Of a DNA stretch of 64,000 bases, positions 1 through 8,726 are shown piece after piece. The notes beneath the pieces are model-generated. The model was not told the origin of the DNA. It was given only the letters and a program-made list of their open reading frames with translations, and made no database searches. The translations under genes were made by a program, and so were the position numbers. This DNA is from Nitrobacter sp963807355 (lineage in GTDB: Bacteria; Pseudomonadota; Alphaproteobacteria; Rhizobiales; Xanthobacteraceae): assembly GCA_963807355.1 (NCBI GenBank), contig CAWEBX010000025.1, positions 1-64,000 on the forward strand, read 5' to 3'. Every line of letters begins with the position of its first letter. Position 1 is the stretch's first letter.

Positions 1-280
1 TCGGACCCTTGTTCGAAAGTTCGCGGCACCAGCCCTTCGCTCCAGCTTACGCCCCGTGTCATCCCGAGCCCCGGGGGGATCCATGGTCGCCCCGCTAGCG
101 CCGCTTGAATTGTCGAACCAGACCCTCCAAATATGTCAGCTTGCTTGTGTAGGGCAGTGCCTGCGGGCAGTCCTCTTCCCGGTCGTCCTGAGTCGCGCGG
201 AGTAACCTCCGCGCTTCAGCGAAAGACCTCACGCCAGCAACGCGGCCCGTGTCTGATCGTTCGGTCAGATCCTTCGCTGC

Positions 281-431
281 ACGGTCTTTCCGCAGCCGGT
301 GCTGCCCGGCGTCGACCTCGACTGGCTCGCCAAGCACGGTGCGGGGGCTGCAATCCCGCGTCCTGACCGATACATCTTCGCCTTGTCACGCAGCCGGCAG
401 GAACTGCTGGAGGCCGCCAACCGCGCGCTGA
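281..431 (+). pseudogene. possible 3' remnant of a FAD-dependent aromatic monooxygenase
   Basis: The plus strand around 281-431 translates to a short stretch with FPQPVLPG followed by GAGAAIPRPDRYIF, which resembles the C-terminal tail of phenylpropionate/phenol hydroxylase-type flavoprotein monooxygenases (FPQP...RPDxYxF). Nothing recognisable precedes it in frame, so at most a tail survives. It converges on the TRAP transporter genes. The similarity is from memory of the family and is weak. The rest of positions 1-280 shows nothing I can support. Confidence 0.25.
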
Positions 432-453
432 ACCGGACAGCCATCGCCGATCC

Positions 454-1841
454 TCAGTCGATGAACCCGGCAAGCCGCGGCAGCCAGAGGGCGATGTCCG
501 GGAACCAGATGCACAGGAACAGGCCGATCACCTGGAGGCCGACGAACGGATACATCGCCCGGTAGACGTCCTTCATGGTGACGCCGGGCGGCGCGGTGCC
601 CTTCATGTAGAACAGCGTGGCGCCGAACGGCGGCGTCATGAATGCGGTCTGCAGGTTGACCGCGACCAGCGTGCCGAACCAGGTCATCAGTCCGGTGTTG
701 CTGCCGCCCAGATGGTCGGAGAAGTCGAACTTCAGCAGGATCGGGCCGAAGATCGGCAGCACGATCAGGCAGATCTCGATCCATTCGAAGGGAAAGCCGA
801 GCAGGAAGATCAGCACCATGATGAAGGTCAGCATCTCCCATTTGGTCGTGATGCCGAAGTACTGCAGCGTCGAGATCATCACGTCGTCGCCGCCCAGCAC
901 GCGGAACACGTAGGAGAAGCCGGTGGCGCCGAGGAAGATCATGAAAACCAGGCCGTTGGCCCGGCAGCTCGAGAAGATCGCCTCGGTCGTCATCTGCATG
1001 GTCATGCGCCTGTTCAGCGCGGCGATCAGCATCGAGCCGAGCACGCCCACGGCGCCGCTTTCCGTCGGCGTCGCCCAGCCGGCGAAGATCGAGCCCAGCA
1101 CGATCACCAGCAGCGCAGTCATCGGGAACAGGCCCCGCCACAGCGCGCGCCAGAACGCGCGCGCGGGTCTGCGGCCCGAAATCCGGCGGCAACTTCGGCG
1201 CCATGCCCGGCTTCAGGATCGCGACGGCGATGATGTAGACGGTGTAGAGGCCCGACAGCACGAAGCCCGGCATGATCGCGCCCAGGAACAGGTTGCCGGC
1301 CGACGTCGCCAGCATCTCGGCCATCACCACCAGCATGATCGCCGGCGGGATCAGGATGCCGAGCGTGCCGGCGGACGCGATGGTGCCGATGGCGAGTTGC
1401 TTGTCGTAGCCCGCCCGGAGCATCTGCGGCAGCGCGATCACCGACAGCGTGATCACCGCAGCGCCGACCACGCCGATCGGCGCGGCCAGGATGGTGCCCA
1501 TGACCATGACGGAGACGGCCAGCGCCGCCGGGGCACCATTTCATCAGGAGCTCGGTGGCGTCGAGCATGTCGCGGCCGATCCCGATCGCTCCAGGATGGC
1601 GCCCATGAAGATGAACATGGGAATCGAGGCGAGCACCGGATCGGCGGCGACGCCGGCCCACATGCGCAGCACGATGTCGGAGATGCCGATGAGGTTGAAG
1701 ACGCCGAGTAGACCAGCCGACGACGGCGAAGATCGAGCGCCAGCCCGCCCATGATGAAGGCCACGGGATAGCCATGAAGATGAAGAAGAACATGCTCACG
1801 AACATGATGATCGAGAGATTGTCGGCCAGCCAATCGAGCAC
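454..1841 (-). pseudogene. dctM: TRAP transporter large permease DctM, multiply frameshifted
   Basis: This is the large (12-helix) membrane subunit of a tripartite ATP-independent periplasmic transporter, which carries out Na+-coupled uptake of an organic acid or related solute. Recognisable blocks appear in order but in different frames: an N-terminal membrane segment (VLDWLADNLSIIMFVSMFF), GYPVAFIMGG, GIGRDMLDATELLMKW, AAPIGVVGAAV, a long hydrophobic block with GILIPPAIMLVVMAE, and an intact C-terminal 222 residues (454-1122) with FMTPPFGATLFYMKG. At least four to six single-base shifts are needed to join them, while the coding content between shifts looks well conserved. That pattern fits sequencing indels as well as it fits real decay. 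GTG at 1841 follows a GGGAG ribosome-binding site. It lies downstream of dctQ and dctP in one operon. Confidence 0.8.
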
Positions 1842-1863
1842 GATGGTCTCCCTTTCCGTCGGA

Positions 1864-2425
1864 CTAGATGTCCGCCTCGACGTGGCCGATCTGCAGGTTG
1901 ACTTCGTCCGGCGGACTTGTCGCCGAACAGGAACACGACGACACGCAGCAGCACGCTCAGGATGCCCAGCACGACGAGCCAGAGGCCGGCCGCGAAGATG
2001 CCCTTGATGAGCCAGCGGTGGGTGAGGCCGACGGTGCTGTCCGACGCTCGCTGACCGCGTAGGAGCCGGCGACGAAGTCCAGGCTGAAATAGGCGACCAG
2101 CGTGACATAGGGCAGCGCCAGCAGCAGGCAGCCGACCAGCTCGATCCATGCGCGGGTGCGATACGACTTGCCTTCGAGGATAGGAATCGACGCGCGGATG
2201 GGCGTTGATCGTGTAGCAGTAGCCCATCCACAGCGAGAAGATCGCGGCGTGGAAGTGCCACTCGAGCTCCTGCAGCTTGGTGTAGGGCAGCTGCACGCCG
2301 AACTTGCGCGCCACCACGTCGAAGGTGGTGACGCAGGCCATGACGACGAGGAGCCAGCCGGACGCCAGCGCGACCCATTCGAGCAGCCGGCGCAGCGCCT
2401 CCGCCAGCTTCAACAACGCGTTCAT
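1864..2425 (-). pseudogene. dctQ: TRAP transporter small permease DctQ, frameshifted
   Basis: This is the small four-helix membrane subunit that links the periplasmic receptor to DctM. The N-terminal part (MNALLKLAEALRRLLEWVAL, then VVARKFGVQLPY and ELEWHFHAAIFSLWMGYCY) is typical of the family. The frame is then lost near 2,200, and again between about 2,050 and 1,900 around the block HRWLIKGIFAAGLWLVVLGI. The start at 2425 was chosen because the DctQ-like sequence begins there. The gene sits between dctP and dctM, as in most TRAP operons. The two shifts may be sequencing errors. Confidence 0.78.
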
Positions 2426-2573
2426 ACTGCAGCATCCTCCCACTCACGCGGAACCGACACGCAACGTGTGCAGGGCCGCGCGCGGCGCGCCTGAAGCGCC
2501 TTGTCGACGTCATGTTGCTGATCGAGCGTGCCGGCGCGGCCGGCCACCGCGCCGGCCTGGCGCTCACTTGCGA

Positions 2574-3636
2574 CTAGCTGGTCTTCATCTGCTGCGAAGT
2601 GCCCCATACCGCGAACTTCTTGCGGTAGTCGAGGTAGTGGTCGGCGACCTTCTTGAAGAGCGGGTCCTTGGCCGACTCCTCGGCCAGCACTTCCATCCAG
2701 GCCTTCTCGAACGCAGCCAGGTCCTCGTCGCTCCAGCGCTTGATCTTGACGCCGTGCTTCGTCCTGGTACTCGGCCATCGCGGCGAACTGCGAGTGATCG
2801 CTCTCGACGTAGGTGTGCATGGTCGAATCGCCGAGCGCGATCTCGATCATCGCCTTGTTCTGGTCCGACAGCTTGTCCCAGGCCGCCTTGTTCATCAGCA
2901 GCTCGCTGACCGAGACCTGCTGATGCCAGCCGGGGAAGTAGTTGTACTTGGCGATCTGGTAGAAGCCGAGCTTGGTGTCCATGGTCGGCATCGAGAACTC
3001 GGTGGCGTCGATGACGCCGCGCTCGAGCGCCTGGTAGATGTCGGCCGCCGCCAGCAGCTGCGTCGACACGCCGAGCTTCTGCATGACCTGCGCGCCGAGG
3101 CCGAAGAAGCGCATCTTCATGCCCTTGAGCTCGGCCACCGACTTGACGTCGGTGCGGAACCAGCCCGAGGTCTCGGGCGCGATGGCGAACGAGTCGATCG
3201 CGACCAGGCCGTGCTTGGCGTAGATCTCGTCGCGCAGCTGGTTGCCGCCGCCGAACCACTTCCAGCCGAGGAACTCGCCGATCGGCGGCCCGAATGGCAC
3301 CGTGGTGAAGAAGGCCAGCGCCGGATACTTGCCGGTGTGGTAGCCCGGCGTCGTCCAGCACGATTCGATCGAGCCCTTCGACACCGCGTCGAAGCATTCG
3401 AGCGGCGGAATCAACGCGCCCGGCTCGTAGAACTTGATCTCGAACTTGCCGCCGCTCAGCCGCTCGATGTTCTTGGTGAATCGCACCCCCGAGGTGCCGA
3501 TATGCGGCAACTGGCTGCCGAAGGCGCTCTGCATCTTCCAGCGCACCTTGTCCTGCGCCTGCGCCGGAACGGCAATCGCCGCAGCAGCCACGGCGGCTGC
3601 GGCCCATACCAGCAACGTACGAACTCTACCTGACAT
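2574..3636 (-). pseudogene. dctP: TRAP transporter substrate-binding protein DctP, one frameshift
   Basis: This is the periplasmic solute receptor of the TRAP system. Residues 1-27 form a Sec signal peptide ending PAQAQ. The mature part has the DctP-family layout: WKMQSAFGSQLPH, then SGGKFEIKFYEPGAL, ESCWTTPGYHTGKYPALAFF, and WFRTDVKSVAELKGMKMRF, the arginine-containing binding-site region. A single-base shift near 2,757 moves the last ~60 residues to another frame, which ends in GTSQQMKTS before the stop at 2574. The start at 3636 has a GGGAGG ribosome-binding site. The motif set resembles receptors for mannitol/chloroaromatic-type acids, but the substrate cannot be read from sequence. Confidence 0.82.
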
Positions 3637-3864
3637 GGCGATAACCTCCCGCTGTTGTTCGCGAGGTCTCTCGGGGCTCAGGCAGGCTGTGTTGCGATAC
3701 CAAAACACCACACTGCAACAACGCAACAGGATGCCCGGTCACGGGACTACGCGTTGTAGACGGCGGCCGTTACTGTCTCCCAGCAGCCATCGTCAGGAGA
3801 AATTTCGCATGCCGAGACAGGACTGTCAAAGCCATTGCCGTCTTTGACGCGCCCGGAACCGGCG

Positions 3865-4260
3865 TCAGGCCGGCGTGAACATCGGCAGCGGCGGGCCGCC
3901 GTCGGTCGGCTTGAAGACCAGCTTCACGGCCTGCTCGCACTTCAGCTTGTCGAGATCGCAGTCGACGATGTTGGTCACCATGCGCGGGCCTTCCGCGAGC
4001 GTGACATACGCCATCGCGTAGGGCACCGGCGCGCGGCGCATCACGCTGTAGGAATAGATCGTGCCCTTGCCCGACGACTCGATCCATTCGGTCTTGTCGC
4101 TGAAGCAGAACGGACAGATCGTGCGCGGATAATGGTGCGCCTGCCCGCAGCTCGTGCACTTGCGCACCAGCAGCTTGCCCTGCGCGGCGGCATCCCAATA
4201 GGCCTGCGTCTCCTGGCTCGGCGCCGGCGCCGGCAGCTTGCGGTCCTTGCTCTGGGCCAT
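3865..4260 (-). CDS. DUF35 / OB-fold zinc-ribbon protein, partner of the thiolase
   Basis: A 131-residue protein. An N-terminal rubredoxin-like zinc ribbon uses CTSCG and CPFC at about residues 34-51. An OB-fold half follows (GTIYSYSVMRRAPVPYAMAY; GPRMVTNIV). DUF35 proteins pair with thiolase-like proteins and help acyl-CoA condensation or cleavage in degradation of side-chain acyl-CoAs. It begins 4 bp after the thiolase stop, so the two are translationally close and almost surely one unit. The start at 4260 (MAQSKDRK) fits the family better than the upstream in-frame ATG, which lies inside the thiolase gene. Confidence 0.85.
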   Translation of the reverse strand: MAQSKDRKLPAPAPSQETQAYWDAAAQGKLLVRKCTSCGQAHHYPRTICPFCFSDKTEWIESSGKGTIYSYSVMRRAPVPYAMAYVTLAEGPRMVTNIVDCDLDKLKCEQAVKLVFKPTDGGPPLPMFTPA

Positions 4261-4264
4261 CGGA

Positions 4265-5440
4265 CTACTCCCTCTCCAGAATGACGGTCGAACTGCCATG
4301 GCGCAGGCCGAGCGAGCCGCCCGTGCCGTGCGCGATGGCGAGATCGCAGTTCTTCACCTGCACCTTGGGATGCGCCTCGCCGCGCAGCTGGCGCACGGCC
4401 TCGAGCACCTTGGTGAGGCCGCCGCGATTGCCCGGATGGTTGCTGCACAGCCCGCCGCCGTCGGTGTTGAACGGCAGCTTGCCGGTGCCGGAGATCAGGT
4501 TGCCGTCGGCCACGAAGGCGCCGCCCTTGCCCTTCTCGCAGAAGCCGAGGTCCTCGAGCTGCATCAGCACGGTGATGGTGAAGCTGTCGTAGATCGCGGC
4601 GAACTTGATGTCGGAGGGCTTCACGCCCGCCTCGGCGAAGGCGCGTCGCGCCCGAGAAGCGCGCGCCCGAATAGGTCAGATCGACCTTGCCGCCCATCTG
4701 GCGTCTTCACGAACTCGCCGGCGCCGATCAGCTTGACCTTGGGCCGCTTGAGCTTGGCGCGCGATCTCCGGCGCCACGACGACGATCGCGCCGCCGCCGT
4801 CGGTGATGACGCAGCAGTCGAGCCGGTGCAGCGGATCGGAGATCATCGGCGAGTTCACGACTTCCTCGACCGTGACCACGTCCTTCAAGAGCGCATGCGG
4901 GTTGTATTGCGCGTGGTGCGAGGCCGCGACCTTGATCCAGGCGAGCTGCTCGGCCGTGGTGCCGAACTCGTGCATGTGGCGCATGGCGCACATCGCATAC
5001 ATGTTCACCACGGTCGGCCCGTAGGGGAACTCGAACGGGTCGTCCGGCGTCGGCGTGCCGCCGCGCGAGCGTGGAACGGTGCCGGTCGCCATGCCGTCGG
5101 CGCGCGGCCGGCCGGCCAGGGTGATCAGCGCCACCTTGCACTTGCCTGCCGCGATCGCCTCGGCGGCATGGCCGACATGGATCAGGTAGGACGAGCCGCC
5201 GGTGTCGGTGGAGTCCACATGGCGCGGCTTCAGCCCCATGTACTCGACCATCGACATCGGCCCCAGCCCGGGCGCGTCGCCGGCGCAGAAGTAGCCGTCG
5301 ACGTCGTCCTTGGTGAGCCCGGCGTCCTCGAGCGCCCCCTTCGCCACCTGGGCGTGGATCTGGGCGAGCGAGATATCCGTCGCGAGCCGCGTCGGATGCT
5401 CGTAGATGCCGGCAATATAGGCCTTGCCCTTGATGCTCAT
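4265..5440 (-). pseudogene. SCP-x-type thiolase, frameshifted
   Basis: A thiolase-superfamily protein of the lipid-transfer/SCP-x type, expected to be ~390 residues. The N-terminal ~235 residues are intact (AYIAGIYEHPTR; GYFCAGDAPGLGP; DTGGSSYLIHVGHA; VITDGGGAIVVV). The frame is then lost near 4,770 and again near 4,650. The last ~120 residues (4,265-4,624; FCEKGKGGAFV, CSNHPGNRGG, AIAHGTGGSLG) are clear. The position that holds the acylated cysteine in classical thiolases reads GGSS here, a serine-type variant common in the DUF35-paired group. The two indels could be sequencing errors. Confidence 0.8.
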
Positions 5441-5559
5441 CGGCGGGCGATCTCCCTGGTCAATGTTGCGCCGCATCGTAGGCGAATGCGGCTCACGGAA
5501 AAGCGACTTCTTTCGTCATGAGGAACCCAGCTACTGTCGAAACGCACAGGGAGAGAAAA

Positions 5560-6369
5560 ATGGTGTTTCGGCTTTTGGGGATGATCGTCGCCGCGTGCCT
5601 GGCCTTCGCGGGGGCCGCACAGGCACAGGGCAAGACCGAGGTGCTCTGGTACAGCCAGGCCGCCTTCAAGATCACGACACCCGGTGGCAAGGTGATCATG
5701 ATCGATCCATGGATCATGGGCGCGACGAAAATTCCGCCCGAGCTGAAGGACCTCGGCAAGATCGGCAAGGTCGACCTGATCCTGGTGACGCACGGTCACG
5801 GCGACCATCTCGGCGACGCGCTCGAGATCTCGAAGACCAACAACGCGCCGATCTGGGGACCGGCCGGCATGAACCAGTGGCTGGCCACGCTCGGCAAGAT
5901 GCCGGCCAATCTCGTGCCGCGCATGAACAAGGGCGGCACGATCGAGCCGTTCCCCGGCGTCAAGATCACCATGACCCACGCCGAGCATTCGTCCGAGATG
6001 ATCCTCAAGGACGAGCACGGCAAGGACACGAGCTATCCGGCCGGCGAGCCGGGTGGCTTCATCATCCAGATGGAGAACGGCTTCAAGATCTACCACATGG
6101 GCGACACGGGCGTGTTCGGCGACATGAAGTGGATCGGCGAATACTACAAGCCCGACCTGATCCTGATCCCGATCGGCGGCCACTACGTGATGGACCCGAA
6201 GGATGCCGCCTATGCCACCAAGGAGCTGATCAAGCCCAAGATGGCGTGGCCGATGCACTACGCCAGCAACCCCTTCCTCAAGGGCACGCCGGCCGAGTTC
6301 AAGGCGGCGCTGGGCCAGACGACGATCCAGGTGATCGACGCCGAGCCGGGCACGAAGAAGGAGTTCTGA
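5560..6369 (+). CDS. secreted metallo-beta-lactamase-fold hydrolase (UPF0173-like)
   Basis: A 269-residue protein with a Sec signal peptide (residues 1-22, ending AQAQG) and a metallo-beta-lactamase fold. The metal motif HGHGDHLGD is at residues 78-86. Later histidine/aspartate ligands fit MTHAEHSSE, YHMGDTGVFGD and PMHYASNPF. It resembles the UPF0173 family of metal-dependent hydrolases, which are normally cytoplasmic, so the export signal is a variation. ATG at 5560 follows GGGAGAG; the upstream in-frame ATG at 5518 would spoil the signal peptide. It stands alone, divergent from the thiolase. Its substrate is unknown. Confidence 0.85.
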   Translation: MVFRLLGMIVAACLAFAGAAQAQGKTEVLWYSQAAFKITTPGGKVIMIDPWIMGATKIPPELKDLGKIGKVDLILVTHGHGDHLGDALEISKTNNAPIWGPAGMNQWLATLGKMPANLVPRMNKGGTIEPFPGVKITMTHAEHSSEMILKDEHGKDTSYPAGEPGGFIIQMENGFKIYHMGDTGVFGDMKWIGEYYKPDLILIPIGGHYVMDPKDAAYATKELIKPKMAWPMHYASNPFLKGTPAEFKAALGQTTIQVIDAEPGTKKEF

Positions 6370-6377
6370 TTCAATTG

Positions 6378-6530
6378 CTCCGCCCGCTTCGCGCAGTCCG
6401 CGAAGGGGAGGTGCCCCCGTCTTACGGGGGCGGAGGGCGTCATGAGACGCAGCACGCGGTGACTCATGACCCCTCCGTCGCGGATTACCGCGCCACCTCC
6501 CCGCGCTTCGCGCAGGGAGGAAAGTTTTTG
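6378..6530. repeat. imperfect inverted repeat, same family as the one at 8,560
   Basis: This gap between convergent genes holds a palindromic element. One arm near 6,398-6,443 contains GGGGAGGTG and ends GTCATGAG. The facing arm near 6,461-6,520 begins CTCATGAC and contains CACCTCCCC. Shorter hairpins (CCCCCGTCTTACGGGGG) nest inside. The sequence words match the near-perfect inverted repeat at 8,560-8,705, so both look like copies of one dispersed palindrome. Because it lies between converging genes, it may also act as a bidirectional terminator. Confidence 0.7.
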
Positions 6531-6531
6531 A

Positions 6532-7713
6532 TCAATTCCCCGAGGCGGCTCTTGCCTCGGTCGCGGCGGCATCGAGCGCAATCGGGCCGTCGTCGAGCAG
6601 CTTGATGTCGGACGCCGACCAGCGGGCCTCGACCTTGTCGCCGATGTCGAGCGGGTTGCGGAAGAAGGCCTCGTCCGGCACGTGGGCGACGAACTCTTCG
6701 CCGTTGTCGAGGTCGACGGTGACCTTCACGTAAGAGCCCTGGTTCTCGAGCGTGTGCACCTCACCCACGATCGTGTTCAGACCGCCGGCCGGCTTGGCGC
6801 CGGGCAGCACCTTGTCGACGGCGATGCGGTCGCGGCGGATCGATCCGTAGAGCTTGGAGCCGCGCACCAGCCGCACGTCACCGACCGGGAAGGCAAAGCG
6901 CGCGCCCTTGTCGCTGGCGACCGCGGCCGTCCCGTTCATCATGCTCTCGACCGTGCCGGACAGGACGTTCTGGCCGCCGACGAAGCGCGCGACATAGGCG
7001 TTGCGCGGCGCGACGAAGATGTCGCGCGCGCTGGCCGCCTGCTCGATCCGGCCCTGCGCCATCACCACGACCGTGTCGGCGACGGCGATCGCCTCGAGCT
7101 GGGTGTGGGTCACATGCACGAAGGTGATGCCAAGCTCCTTCTGCACGCGGCGCAGCTCGCCGCGCATGCGCAGGCGGAGATATTCGTCGAGCGCCGACAG
7201 CGGCTCGTCGAGCAGCAGCACGCGCGGGTTGGTGATCAGCGCCCGTGCAAGGGCCACGCGCTGTTGCTGGCCGCCCGACAGCTCGGCCGGCAGCCGGTTG
7301 GCGAACTTCTCGAGCTGGACCTTGGTCAGCAGCTCGCGGGCGGTGTTGTGGCGCGCCGGCAGGCCGACGCCGCGCACCTTCAGCGCGAAGGCCACGTTGT
7401 CGAGCACGGAGCGGTGCGGGAACAGCGCGTAGCTCTGGAACATCATCGCCGTGCCGCGCTCGACCTGCGGCAGGCCGACCACCGACTTGCCGCCGATGCG
7501 GATGTCACCGGTCGTCGGATTCTCATGGCCCGCGATCATGCGCAGGATCGTGGTCTTGCCGCAGCCGCTGGGCCCCAGCAGGCAGCAATAGGAGCCGTGC
7601 GGGATGGTAAGGCTGAGCTCCTTGACCGCAACCGTTTCGCCGAACCGCTTGGTGACCCCCGCGACCTCGACTTGCCCGCTACCGAGGGCGCCGCCGCCCG
7701 TTGCCTGGGTCAT
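6532..7713 (-). CDS. potA: ABC transporter ATP-binding protein, spermidine/putrescine type
   Basis: A 393-residue ATPase of a polyamine/iron-type importer. Walker A is GPSGCGKT (residues 47-54). The Q-loop region is MMFQSYALFPH, the signature is LSGGQQQRVALARAL, Walker B is VLLLDEPLSALD, and the H-loop is HVTHTQLEA. The C-terminal ~130 residues form a TOBE-type regulatory domain (GSIRRDRIAV ... GEVHTLENQGSYVKV). It overlaps the next permease gene by 4 bp and is last in a binding protein-permease-permease-ATPase order. The symbol reflects the family; substrate specificity is not shown. Confidence 0.9.
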   Translation of the reverse strand: MTQATGGGALGSGQVEVAGVTKRFGETVAVKELSLTIPHGSYCCLLGPSGCGKTTILRMIAGHENPTTGDIRIGGKSVVGLPQVERGTAMMFQSYALFPHRSVLDNVAFALKVRGVGLPARHNTARELLTKVQLEKFANRLPAELSGGQQQRVALARALITNPRVLLLDEPLSALDEYLRLRMRGELRRVQKELGITFVHVTHTQLEAIAVADTVVVMAQGRIEQAASARDIFVAPRNAYVARFVGGQNVLSGTVESMMNGTAAVASDKGARFAFPVGDVRLVRGSKLYGSIRRDRIAVDKVLPGAKPAGGLNTIVGEVHTLENQGSYVKVTVDLDNGEEFVAHVPDEAFFRNPLDIGDKVEARWSASDIKLLDDGPIALDAAATEARAASGN

Positions 7714-8540
7714 GTGTTGCTCCGACTACGCTGGCGCTGGATGGCGCCTATGGAGGTGAGGGCCACGACGATCACGACGAACGACACGATGGTGGTGACG
7801 GCACCGACCGCATAGAGCGTCGGCGAGGTGACGTTGGTCGTCATCGCCCAGATCTCGAGCGGCAGCGTGTTCTTGGCACCGGCCGCCAACGCCGTCCGCG
7901 CGATCTCGTCGTAGCTGAGGGTGAAGCCGAACAGCGCCACGCCGATGATGCCGGGCAGCAGCATGGGGATCGTCACCTCCTTGAGCTTCTGCCAGTTGGT
8001 CGCGCCGAGATCGATCGCCGCTTCCTCGTAGGAGCGGTTGAAGCGGCCCAGCACCGCGAACATGATCAGCAGCCCGAACGGCAGCGTCCAGGTGAGCTGC
8101 GCGCCGAGACCCGAGGCCCACCAGCTGGTCGGCAGGCCGAGCAGCCGGAAGGTGAGCGCGATGCCGAGGCCCACGAACAGGCCGGGCATGATCAGGCTCG
8201 CGATCGCGAGATAGAAGGCGAAGGCCGAGCCGCGGAATGGCCGGCGAAAGGCAAGCCCGGCCAGGACCGACACCAGCACGGTGACGACCGCGACGATCAC
8301 CGCCAGCCCGATCGAGCGCTGGAACGAGCCCGCGATGTCGCCCACCCGGGACTGCGAGATCAGCGCGTCGAACCAGTGCAGCGACACGCCGTTCAACGGG
8401 AAGGTCATGCCGCCGCTCGGACCCTGGAACGACAGGACGTAGATCACGACCATCGGGCCGTAGAGGAAGGCCACGAACAGCGCGAAGAACGCCGCGAAGG
8501 CGTAGAAGGTCCAGGGACGGGAACCGTCAGCGGCGTACAT
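7710..8540 (-). CDS. potC: ABC transporter permease, PotC type
   Basis: An inner-membrane permease of about 276 residues with six predicted helices. The cytoplasmic EAA loop reads EEAAIDLGATNWQKLKEVTI and contacts the ATPase. The start is placed at 8540 (MYAADGSRPW), behind GAGGAGGGG. A longer in-frame start at 8594 exists, but its first 18 residues (TAPPPPKTGEG) are merely translated inverted-repeat sequence. It is the second permease of the importer and pairs with the gene at 8,727-9,635. Confidence 0.88.
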   Translation of the reverse strand: MYAADGSRPWTFYAFAAFFALFVAFLYGPMVVIYVLSFQGPSGGMTFPLNGVSLHWFDALISQSRVGDIAGSFQRSIGLAVIVAVVTVLVSVLAGLAFRRPFRGSAFAFYLAIASLIMPGLFVGLGIALTFRLLGLPTSWWASGLGAQLTWTLPFGLLIMFAVLGRFNRSYEEAAIDLGATNWQKLKEVTIPMLLPGIIGVALFGFTLSYDEIARTALAAGAKNTLPLEIWAMTTNVTSPTLYAVGAVTTIVSFVVIVVALTSIGAIQRQRSRSNT

Positions 8541-8559
8541 CAGCCCCTCCTCAACTCTT

Positions 8560-8705
8560 CCCTCCCCCGTCTTCGGGGGAGGTGGCGCCGTCATCGGCGA
8601 CGGAGGGGGTCATTCGAGTTGCAGATCATGTCTGACCGGGAGCGGCCGCATCGACCCCCTCCGTCGCCGTATGACGGCGCCACCTCCCCCGAAGACGGGG
8701 GAGGG
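8560..8705. repeat. long near-perfect inverted repeat between two permease genes
   Basis: The left arm 8,560-8,611 (52 nt) and right arm 8,653-8,705 (53 nt) are reverse complements that differ by one inserted T, separated by 41 nt. Each arm contains a small nested hairpin (CCCCCGTCTTCGGGGG) and a block GGCGCCGTCAT. In RNA this would fold into a very stable stem inside the operon between potB and potC, and could lower expression of the distal genes. It may instead be a MITE-like or REP-like mobile palindrome. A related copy lies at 6,378-6,530. Confidence 0.9.
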
Positions 8706-8726
8706 GAAGCTGAGGCTGATGCATCG

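Noticed and set aside
2653..3633. Long plus-strand open frame opposite dctP (326 residues)
   Set aside because: A mirror frame in GC-rich DNA with Arg/Ala/Gly-biased composition; the minus strand holds the real gene. The same holds for the long frames opposite thiolase, potA, potB, sulfatase 1 and argS.
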